Shown: positions 22,572 through 28,135 of the stretch, one piece after another
Layout: each line of letters opens with the position of its first letter
Numbering within the stretch: the first letter of the stretch is position 1
Assembly: GCA_036004405.1 (NCBI GenBank)
Contig: DASYRM010000182.1
Location: 1 to 28,135 of the forward strand
DNA: 28,135 nucleotides
From: DASYRM01 sp036004405
GTDB taxonomy: Bacteria; Acidobacteriota; Vicinamibacteria; Vicinamibacterales; UBA2999
Reading direction: 5' to 3'
Program-made: the position numbers and the translations under genes
The notes under the pieces: model-generated
Seen by the model: only the letters and a program-made list of their open reading frames with translations
The model's database searches: none
Told to the model about the DNA's origin: nothing

Positions 22572-23441
22572 TCAGACGCGGTGAACCAGCTGTTCGGGCT
22601 GGTAGTTGAAATGTTTGACCCAGTTGGGCGCGGCCTCGACAGTGGTGTCGTAAATCGAGGCGGCCTCGTCCACTCTGCCGAGCGACAGAGACAGCGCGAC
22701 CAGATTGCACTGCTGCGCGGTCCAGTCACGACTGCCGCGCTCGAACCGCTGTGCCCGGTTGGCGAGCTCACGCAAGCGCTCCTCACCCAGGTCGCGAAGT
22801 TTCGCCGGCAGCTCCCCAGTCTCGAGCGCACGGTCCCACCGGTAGTAGGCGGTGGCCCACGGCATTGACCCTAGGTAGGTCACGTGATCGGCAAGCAACT
22901 CCATCGTGATTGACAGCCACGGCGTGTGCGGCCAGTGGTAATCCTGCTGGATGACCGTCGAGACGCCGGGAATGAGTCGCGGGAAGAACTGATGCAGCAC
23001 AAAGTCGTTGATCTCCCAGCTCTTTGCGACGTCGATGAAGAGAATCTCGATGTCGCGATCGTGGGACCACGGCATCGTCGTGATGTCGCCTTCGTGCACC
23101 GTCACGTGTGATGCGACCTCGGCGATCACCCCCTCGTAGTACGGGCGCGTGGATGTCCCCTCCGGATATCCTTGGATGAACCGGGGTACGAAGATGTCGG
23201 AGATGAACCGGTCGTAGGAGTGGACGCGCCCCTGCTTGTCGAATGCGCGGGGATTGTCGCGCAGGCCGGACGCAAGAGCGAGCGTCGAGCCACCCAGGAA
23301 GGCGCCGCCGTCGATGATCTCGCCGCGGCCGGTGTAGCGCTCACACCCAAGCGTGTAGAGCAGCTCGAGCTCCTGGGCGCTGAGCATTGTCTTCACTTTC
23401 GTGAGTTCGACCGGCAGGGTCATCGACTCGGTTGGCCTCAT
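22572..23441 (-). CDS. SAM-methyltransferase-like protein
   Basis: A 289-residue protein with a class I methyltransferase core. GEIIDGGAFLGGSTLALASGL near residue 39 is the SAM-binding glycine loop, HSYDRFISDIFV near 73 holds the motif II acidic residue, IEILFIDVAKSWEINDFVL near 135 corresponds to D-x-x-K/H of the Methyltransf_24/TylF-like group, and GVSTVIQQDYHWP follows. The C-terminal 100 residues are helical (LRELANRAQRFERGSRDW, ALSLSLGRVDEAASIYD) and may be a TPR-like extension. ATG 23441 is preceded by CAGGAG. The stop lies six bases before the next gene. It probably modifies a sugar or the polypeptide of the flagellar glycan, but specificity is unknown. Confidence 0.72.
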   Translation of the reverse strand: MRPTESMTLPVELTKVKTMLSAQELELLYTLGCERYTGRGEIIDGGAFLGGSTLALASGLRDNPRAFDKQGRVHSYDRFISDIFVPRFIQGYPEGTSTRPYYEGVIAEVASHVTVHEGDITTMPWSHDRDIEILFIDVAKSWEINDFVLHQFFPRLIPGVSTVIQQDYHWPHTPWLSITMELLADHVTYLGSMPWATAYYRWDRALETGELPAKLRDLGEERLRELANRAQRFERGSRDWTAQQCNLVALSLSLGRVDEAASIYDTTVEAAPNWVKHFNYQPEQLVHRV

Positions 23442-23553
23442 ACAACTCCTGTGATTTGAGGTACGCGCCGAGGCGGTGTCGCAAGCGACATGCCAGCACC
23501 AACGGGCCACGACGGTGGCAAAGGCGCGGCTTTTCCCGGGATCGGGCGCACGC

Positions 23554-23579
23554 GCCGCTGTCGGTGCTCCGACAGCGGC
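23554..23579. repeat. Eleven-bp perfect hairpin between Maf and methyltransferase genes
   Basis: GCCGCTGTCGG and CCGACAGCGGC around TGCT. The right arm (CCGACAGCGG) is repeated again at 23587-23596. It lies downstream of the Maf stop on the minus strand and has no T tract. It could attenuate transcription from Maf into the methyltransferase gene, or belong to a second palindrome family. Confidence 0.6.
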
Positions 23580-23604
23580 CGGGCCGCCGACAGCGGTTCG
23601 CGAA

Positions 23605-25224
23605 CTAGTGGCTGATGGCCGCCGACGCGGCTTCGAGCTGGGACCGGATGTCGGCCGGGGTGACACCGCCTGCGCCGAAATCCATCCAGCGCGCGAGCTG
23701 GGCGGCCGATCGCGGCTCGTCGAAGTCGGCCAGCAGCCCTTCGATCGCCGCTCGCAGAGCGCTGCGGTCGTTCAGGCCGGCGGCATGGGCGGAGTGCAGC
23801 CGCTCACGAACGTCGTCGAGGGCCGGCGACTGGGCCAGGGCGTCGTCGAGCGTCGACTGGACAATCCGCCCGCCGTGCAGGATGCCAGCACCAGTCGCGT
23901 TGATGAACCGGCGAGAGGCGTCGCCGGCCGTCTGCTCCACGAGCCAGTCGCGGAACGACACCAGATGAGGCGAGGTCAAGACGGGGACGCGGGCGATATC
24001 CGGCTTCCGCAAGTCGCCGACACGCTTGAAGTAATCGTCGACGAGCTGTTCCCGCGTGCACCCGTACCGCTCCATCGCGTCGCGCCACGTCCCGTCGTAG
24101 ATCGTGTTCGCGCAGTAGGGACGCGGCACAGGATACGAGAGATCGAGCCCCGCGAAGACGATCGGGTCGCATCCCAGGCGCCGGGTGAGATCGAAGGCGG
24201 ACGTCACGACCGATCCCCACGTGCGCAGCAGGCCCCGATCGGATCCGAGGGTTCTCAGCCACGGCCACGGCTCATGGTCGCTGACTTTGAACGTGAAGAT
24301 CCGGCCCGCGAATCCCCCGAACGCGGACGGATGCAGACTGCCCTCCGCGGCGAGCCAGATGTCGTCCAGCCCTTCGACACCGGCCAGGTGCTGCGCATTG
24401 AGAGGCGCCGGATCGACGCCCGTCATGATGTGCGGCCGCACGCCGCCCGCGAGCAGCGGACGCAGCGTCGTATCGACGGCGACGATGACGGCACGCTGGG
24501 AGAGCGCCCTGAGCGCGGGGAGATTGTCGTCGAGTGAGGGACCGGCCCCCACCACCACACCCGGGCGTCCTGCGAAGAGCCCATCGAGGGCGGCGATGTT
24601 GCTCTCTCTCCCGATCACGGCAAGGTTTCCGAGGGATTGGAGCAAGTAACGGCCGGCAAACCGTTTGCGGGCGTCGGCATTCTTCTCGGCGTCCGCGACG
24701 AGCCGGCTGGCGATCACCCGCGCCGCAGCCACTTCCTCGGGCCGGTGCTCGGCGAGCTGCGGGCTCACGAGCACCGCCGGCGGCTCCGACACGTCCACGT
24801 CCTTGCCGCAATTCGCCGCGCCGCGGTAGTCGGGACCAGTGAGAAGGCGCAGGCGCCCCTGCTCGATCCAACGCGTCCAGTCGCGACGGGCCAGCAGGAG
24901 TACCGCGACGCCGGGATCCGGCTCGAGCGCTACGACACGTGTCGGTGCGCCGACACCCTCGATCGTGTCGAGCACGGCACCGAGCGCCGGACCGATGACG
25001 AACACCTGCTTGGGAAACTGACCGGCAACGGGTCCCTCAAGAGACACCCACTCGCCTGCAGGCGTTGCCATTTCCAGGCGCAATCCCATGGAATCATCGG
25101 GGATGGCGCGTACTCGGCTCGGGTCGAGCCCAGTAAGGCCGGGCCGACGCCCCTGTGCCCGTTCGAGCGCAGCAAGGTTGGCCCCAAGAATCGACTCGTT
25201 GAACACCGGCGCCTGTTTGAGCAA
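23605..25224 (-). CDS. Maf-type motility accessory factor (DUF115 glycosyltransferase)
   Basis: A 539-residue Maf family protein. Such enzymes attach nonulosonic acids (pseudaminic, legionaminic) to Ser/Thr of flagellin in the cytoplasm. The N-terminal part has VFVIGPALGAVLDTIE near residue 73 and VVALEPDPGVAVLLLARRDW near 93. The central DUF115/MptE-like domain contains GVVVGAGPSLDDNLPALRAL near 225, IVAVDTTLRPLLAGGVRPHIMTGVDP near 250, and GCDPIVFAGLDLSYP near 355. A helical C-terminus follows. This is the expected partner of the nonulosonate operon and the flagellin gene. The start is uncertain: TTG at 25224 is the longest with an upstream in-frame stop close by; GTG at 25206 is an alternative. 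Neither has a strong ribosome site. It heads the 23605-18613 minus-strand set. Confidence 0.9.
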   Translation of the reverse strand: MLKQAPVFNESILGANLAALERAQGRRPGLTGLDPSRVRAIPDDSMGLRLEMATPAGEWVSLEGPVAGQFPKQVFVIGPALGAVLDTIEGVGAPTRVVALEPDPGVAVLLLARRDWTRWIEQGRLRLLTGPDYRGAANCGKDVDVSEPPAVLVSPQLAEHRPEEVAAARVIASRLVADAEKNADARKRFAGRYLLQSLGNLAVIGRESNIAALDGLFAGRPGVVVGAGPSLDDNLPALRALSQRAVIVAVDTTLRPLLAGGVRPHIMTGVDPAPLNAQHLAGVEGLDDIWLAAEGSLHPSAFGGFAGRIFTFKVSDHEPWPWLRTLGSDRGLLRTWGSVVTSAFDLTRRLGCDPIVFAGLDLSYPVPRPYCANTIYDGTWRDAMERYGCTREQLVDDYFKRVGDLRKPDIARVPVLTSPHLVSFRDWLVEQTAGDASRRFINATGAGILHGGRIVQSTLDDALAQSPALDDVRERLHSAHAAGLNDRSALRAAIEGLLADFDEPRSAAQLARWMDFGAGGVTPADIRSQLEAASAAISH

Positions 25225-25282
25225 GTCCTGTGCCGACGGCAGTCTGGCGGCGGTGCTTCACGAACCGCATCTGCTACCGAAA

Positions 25283-25504
25283 CTATCGAGCAGAGCGGGT
25301 CGCTTCACGATTGCGCTGCGTCAATCCCAAGCCCTTGCCGATCGCGGAGTCGACCCAGTCGATCAGGTCGTCGCCAGTCTCGATTGGTCCCGCACGGTCG
25401 ATCAACGCCCGAATCACGTCCGACTTCCCGACTTTACGGCGACGCGCCCAGCGCGCCAGGCGGTCCGCCCGCTTCTTGTCGAGTGTGACGGTAATCCTCG
25501 GCAT
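25283..25504 (-). CDS. Ribbon-helix-helix (CopG-like) protein, orphan antitoxin
   Basis: A 73-residue basic protein beginning MPRITVTLDKKRADRLARWA: a short beta strand followed by two helices (KVGKSDVIRALIDRAG), the ribbon-helix-helix DNA-binding fold of CopG-type antitoxins. The C-terminal half (DDLIDWVDSAIGKGLGL) would bind a toxin. No toxin gene lies downstream; only 58 bases separate it from the Maf start. It is divergent from the broken Phd-like gene, with a 49-base gap. It could be an orphan antitoxin or a small regulator of the flanking genes. As the nearest upstream gene it may share a transcript with Maf. Confidence 0.65.
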   Translation of the reverse strand: MPRITVTLDKKRADRLARWARRRKVGKSDVIRALIDRAGPIETGDDLIDWVDSAIGKGLGLTQRNREATRSAR

Positions 25505-25553
25505 CGTAAGTCGATGACATTACCATTCCGGGCGCGTGTACTACACTACTCTC

Positions 25554-25804
25554 GTGAGGCGTCGCATCACCCAACGGAAGCTTCGGACCGACTGCGGGCG
25601 CGTGATGCGGGCTCTCGATCGAGGCGAGTCTTTCACCGTCACTCGGAACGGTGTCCCGGTCGGCGAACTCGTGCCGATCAACCACGCGTCTTCGTCGCGG
25701 CCGAGCAGGTCGCCGCCGCCTTCAGGGGTGCGCCGCGGATTGCGCGCACGCGTTTCCGTAGGGACGTTGATTCGGCAATCGAGCAAGACCGGTCGCAGGC
25801 CTGA
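25554..25804 (+). pseudogene. Frameshifted Phd/YefM-type antitoxin
   Basis: From GTG 25554 one frame reads RRITQRKLRTDCGRVMRALD and then RGESFTVTRNGVPVGELVPI, the typical N-terminus of Phd/YefM-like antitoxins. After about 25680 the continuing homology (RVFVAAEQVAAAFRGAPRI, RFRRDVDSAIEQD) is found in the frame one base back, ending at TGA 25802-25804. A single-base deletion between about 25675 and 25690 explains this. The original frame instead continues as antisense-like Arg/Ser/Pro sequence. The PIN-type toxin usually found immediately downstream is absent: the REP-like palindrome and the GNAT gene occupy that place. The antitoxin stop codon lies within the palindrome loop. Confidence 0.75.
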
Positions 25805-25818
25805 AGGCCTGCAGCTAC
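25795..25818. repeat. REP-like palindrome between convergent genes
   Basis: Arms GCAGGCCT and AGGCCTGC around GA, then AGCTAC. Read on the minus strand it begins GTAG and matches 3536-3559 at 22 of 24 bases. It supplies the TAG stop of the GNAT gene (25815-25817) and the TGA of the broken antitoxin (25802-25804). Confidence 0.78.
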
Positions 25819-26720
25819 GTGCGCGGCGCGTGCAGCTCGCGGCGGGCGGCGATGAACGTGGCACAAGGGCGGAAGCCGCGCGCCGCGTAGAGCGTGCGCG
25901 CGGTGCTGGCGCCCTCTTCGACGAGCAGCGTCGCCCGCGAGCGTCCAGCGGCGTGCGCGAGCGCCAGCGCGCGATCGAGGAGCTTCCCGGCCAGCCCGTG
26001 CCCGCGCCGTTCGGGATGCACGGCCACCTGCGCCACGTGCGCCACGCCCGGTCCGAGCGCGGTCATCATCACGAGCGCGATCATGCGGCCGTCCTCGCGC
26101 AGCACCCGCGTGGCGGTGCGGTCGAAACGGCCACAGCCGGGATAGGCCACCAGGTTGTGCACGTAGCGCTGCCACTCCTGCCGCAGGCCGTGGGCGGCGA
26201 AGAAGCGACCGTTCGAGCCGTAGGCGGCGCGCAGCAGATCGGCGGCCGGCTTCTCGTCGTCGTCGCGCCACGCGTCCGCGCCGTCGGGACGGAACGGGTC
26301 GAGGGCGGGCGCCGAACGGGACAGATACTGATACGGGGTCAGCGCGAAGCCGTGCGCGGCCAGGGCCGGCTCGAGCCCCGGTGCGCGGTTGTACGAGAAG
26401 CAGGTGACGCACTCGGCGTGACCGGCCGCGCGGGCGACGACGGAATCGACCAGCGCCCGCGTCGCCTCGGGCGATTCGCCCACCAGGCTCCCGACCTGCG
26501 CGACGCGGTCGTCGATCAGGAAATAGGTCCAGCCGCAGATGCTGCCGCGATCGTCCACCGCCAGCAGCCCGGGCAGCCGCCCGGCGGTGCGGGCGCCTTC
26601 AATCTCGGGCCACGCCTCGGCGGTGTCCCATCCCAGCTCGGTCAGCCACTGGCGCCGCTCGGCCTCATACAAGGCCTCCACGGCCGGCGTCTCGGCGTAG
26701 CGCCAGTCGCGAATCTTCAC
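25815..26720 (-). CDS. GNAT-family N-acetyltransferase
   Basis: A 301-residue protein whose C-terminal half is a GNAT domain: MIALVMMTALGPGVAHVAQVAVHPERRGHGLAGKLLDRAL split over residues about 213-253 contains the acetyl-CoA loop R-R-x-x-G-x-A/G. TLLVEEGASTARTLYAARGF near 266 is motif B. The N-terminal half (about 1-140, GWTYFLIDDRVAQVGSLV) looks like a second, degenerate GNAT unit. Its GTG start overlaps the csrA stop as GTGA, so it is translated with csrA. Whether it acetylates a sugar of the nonulosonate route (a PseH-like step missing from the left operon), a protein or a metabolite is unknown. Its terminal codons enter the REP-like palindrome. Confidence 0.78.
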   Translation of the reverse strand: MKIRDWRYAETPAVEALYEAERRQWLTELGWDTAEAWPEIEGARTAGRLPGLLAVDDRGSICGWTYFLIDDRVAQVGSLVGESPEATRALVDSVVARAAGHAECVTCFSYNRAPGLEPALAAHGFALTPYQYLSRSAPALDPFRPDGADAWRDDDEKPAADLLRAAYGSNGRFFAAHGLRQEWQRYVHNLVAYPGCGRFDRTATRVLREDGRMIALVMMTALGPGVAHVAQVAVHPERRGHGLAGKLLDRALALAHAAGRSRATLLVEEGASTARTLYAARGFRPCATFIAARRELHAPRT

Positions 26721-26944
26721 GGCTGTCTCAAACGCTCGGCCAGCGCCGACAGGTCGACCTGCGGCGCCACGGCGGCGCGATTGGCCTGCCGGATCTCTTC
26801 GTAGATTTCTTCGCGGTGCACCGCGACGTCGGGCGGCGCCGTGATGCCGATGCGGACGCCGTCGCGTCCCACCCGCAGCACGCGGACCTCGATCCGGTCA
26901 CCGATCCGGATGGCTTCGTGCCTCCGGCGCGTGAAGACCAGCAT
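26717..26944 (-). CDS. csrA: CsrA, post-transcriptional regulator
   Basis: A 75-residue CsrA. The protein dimer binds GGA motifs in RNA hairpin loops and blocks ribosome access. Residues 1-50 show the core: MLVFTRRRHEAIRIGDRIEV with the RNA-binding basic stretch, VRIGITAPPDVAVHREEIYEEI with the critical Arg of HREEI near residue 44. The extra C-terminal helix (about 50-75, IRQANRAAVAPQVDLSALAERL) resembles the extension in CsrA proteins that partner with FliW and is absent from short gammaproteobacterial CsrA. It follows fliW with three bases between stop and start. A likely target, the flagellin leader, is in this window. Confidence 0.96.
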   Translation of the reverse strand: MLVFTRRRHEAIRIGDRIEVRVLRVGRDGVRIGITAPPDVAVHREEIYEEIRQANRAAVAPQVDLSALAERLRQP

Positions 26945-26947
26945 GGC

Positions 26948-27427
26948 TCACGCCTTGGTCGTCAGCACGTGCCGAATGGGGTACAGCCCGTCGTCGGGCA
27001 GGACCTGACGGCCGATCATGCGCTGGGGATTGATGACGATGGGCGCGCGGAGGTTCGCCGACAGCACGCCGTCGGCCTCCGAGATGATCGCGAACCACAG
27101 GAGCGGCGAGTCGCCGTCGGCGCCGAGCGCACGCAGGTCGGTCTCGGTCAGCTTGCAGCGGTAGCCCTCGAGCAGCAGGCGCGGATCGATGCCGAGGAAC
27201 GCCGCCGGCGGGCCTTCGATCGACTCGATGCGCTGGAGCGGCGCCAGGGCGTCGGAGGTCAGCAGCACGAAGCGGCGGCAGGCTTCGAAGCCGGGGATGC
27301 CGTCGGGAAAGCTGATCGCGTTGCGCGCCAGCCCTTCCTGGACGTCGGGTGAGAGGGCCTCCGCCTTCGCCGGCACGGCTTCGGCGGACAAGGGCGTTTC
27401 TACCGGAAGAGCGCTCGATCTAGCCAT
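26948..27427 (-). CDS. fliW: FliW, flagellar assembly factor and CsrA antagonist
   Basis: A 159-residue FliW. It binds either flagellin or CsrA; free FliW inhibits CsrA allosterically so flagellin translation follows secretion. Seen in the sequence: ISFPDGIPGFEACRRFVLL near residue 38, the hallmark of the family, then PLLWFAIISEADGVLSANLRAPIVINPQRMIGRQVL near 107-142. The N-terminal 35 residues are an extra Ala/Pro-rich tail. It lies directly between flgL and csrA, the conserved flgL-fliW-csrA order. Six bases separate it from the flgL stop. Confidence 0.95.
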   Translation of the reverse strand: MARSSALPVETPLSAEAVPAKAEALSPDVQEGLARNAISFPDGIPGFEACRRFVLLTSDALAPLQRIESIEGPPAAFLGIDPRLLLEGYRCKLTETDLRALGADGDSPLLWFAIISEADGVLSANLRAPIVINPQRMIGRQVLPDDGLYPIRHVLTTKA

Positions 27428-27433
27428 GCATCA

Positions 27434-28135
27434 TCACCCGAGGAGATAGTCGAAGAGCGACCGGCGCGTCGTGTGCGACGCGGCGCCGAGCGCGGCGTTG
27501 TAAGCGGTTTCGGCCTGCTGCAGGCCCGAGATGGCCTCGGCCATGTTGGCTTCCTCGAGCGACGACACGCGCGCGGTGCTGGCGCGGCCGGCCGACTCGA
27601 GCCGCGCCGAGTGGTCGGCGATGGCGTTCAGGCTGGTGCCCACGGTGCTCTGCACCTGGCTGGCACGGTCGAAGGCGCGTTGTAACGCGCCCGACGCCGT
27701 GTGCAGCGCGTCGGCGTCGCCGGCCCGCGCGGCCACGATGGCGTTGTCGAACGCAGTGAAGAGGTCGGTCGCATCGTTCCCCGTCACGATGGCGTCGCCG
27801 TTGAACACCACGGTCACCGGACGATTGCGATCGATGTCCACGCTCACTTCACGGGTCGAGCCCGCGTACGGCTGCACCACGCCGTTCACGTCCTTGCTGT
27901 AGGGGCGCACGGTGCCCGCCGCTCCACCGAACACGTAGGTGCCCCGGAACGACGTCGTCACATCCTCCAGCACGGCGTCGCGCAGCGCGGACAGCTCCTG
28001 CGCGGCGTTCTCGCGTTGCGCATCGGTCGTCTCCGACCCCTGCGCGCTGAGGATTGAGGTGCGCGCGGCGGACAGCTTGTCGATGATGTCCGAGAGGAGC
28101 GTGTCGGCCACCGCCAGGCGCGACTCGGCCGAATC
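27434..28135 (-). CDS. flgL: FlgL, hook-filament junction protein (5' end outside window)
   Basis: The last 233 residues of FlgL (HAP3), which joins hook and filament. The frame is open to the window edge, where DSAESRLAVADTLLSDI is read, so an ATG-like start inside the window is not the true one. NAAQELSALRDAVLEDVTTSFRGTYVFGG (near the start of the visible part) is the conserved FlgL helix with the YVFGG turn. The centre is a small domain with DIDRNRPVTVVFNGDAIV. The C-terminal flagellin-like helix is ARVSSLEEANMAEAISGLQQAETAYNAAL and ends YLLG. It heads the flgL-fliW-csrA-GNAT transcript; the promoter is outside the window. Confidence 0.95.
   Translation of the reverse strand, partial: DSAESRLAVADTLLSDIIDKLSAARTSILSAQGSETTDAQRENAAQELSALRDAVLEDVTTSFRGTYVFGGAAGTVRPYSKDVNGVVQPYAGSTREVSVDIDRNRPVTVVFNGDAIVTGNDATDLFTAFDNAIVAARAGDADALHTASGALQRAFDRASQVQSTVGTSLNAIADHSARLESAGRASTARVSSLEEANMAEAISGLQQAETAYNAALGAASHTTRRSLFDYLLG

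Noticed and set aside
25225..25282. PIN-type toxin start (MRFV...) downstream of the RHH gene
   Set aside because: Only four residues resemble a PIN start and the frame then overlaps Maf without PIN motifs.
1..28135. CRISPR array, tRNA or rRNA genes
   Set aside because: No regularly spaced direct repeats and no recognisable tRNA or rRNA sequence were seen by eye.

Overview
The window is high-GC, almost fully coding bacterial DNA centred on flagellar filament genes and the sugar machinery that usually decorates them. Gene style (overlapping stops and starts, long antisense open frames, orphan toxin-antitoxin pieces, GTAG-type palindromes) together with the flagellin sequence suggests an acidobacterium, perhaps class Vicinamibacteria. 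This placement is an inference from gene character, not from a marker gene.

Layout. (1) 1-5709, minus strand: a tightly overlapping operon for a nonulosonic acid (pseudaminic/legionaminic-type sugar): PLP aminotransferase, PseG-like UDP-sugar hydrolase, HAD phosphatase, NeuB/PseI-type synthase, ATP-grasp enzyme, SpsF-like cytidylyltransferase, and the first codons of a further gene at the edge. (2) 5710-6041: divergent control region with a sigma-28-like flagellin promoter and a leader carrying two CsrA-type GGA sites. (3) 6042-9235, plus strand: flagellin, a terminator, a sigma-54-like promoter, fliD, fliS and a FliT/FlgN-like chaperone gene. (4) 9236-11301: accessory zone with REP-like hairpins, a MntA-type nucleotidyltransferase with a stub of its HepT partner, and a phage tail-fibre-like gene. 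(5) 11302-17404: glycan modification cluster with a truncated GT4 copy, an antisense sulfotransferase, an intact GT4, a small DxD transferase, an alpha/beta-hydrolase-like protein, a methyltransferase and a pyruvyltransferase-glycosyltransferase fusion. (6) 17468-18611: IS5-like element with 21-bp inverted repeats and an internally shortened transposase. (7) 18613-25224, minus strand: Stf0-like sulfotransferase, a 1033-residue glycosyltransferase-methyltransferase fusion, a methyltransferase and a Maf-type (DUF115) flagellin glycosyltransferase. (8) 25283-25804: two orphan antitoxin genes, one frameshifted. (9) 25815-28135, minus strand: flgL (partial), fliW, csrA and a GNAT acetyltransferase gene.

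How it may work together: the left operon would make an activated nonulosonate, Maf would place it on flagellin Ser/Thr, and the glycosyl-, methyl-, pyruvyl- and sulfotransferases would elaborate the glycan. FliS, FliD and the chaperone serve filament assembly. FliW and CsrA would tune flagellin translation through the leader at 5997-6033.

The two most notable observations are a pair of inverted REP sequences (a REPIN), with every stem difference compensated, translated in frame inside the pseG-like gene; and a complete FliW-CsrA-flagellin circuit visible at both the protein and RNA-site level. The sulfation and pyruvylation potential of the flagellar glycan island is the best candidate for new biochemistry.
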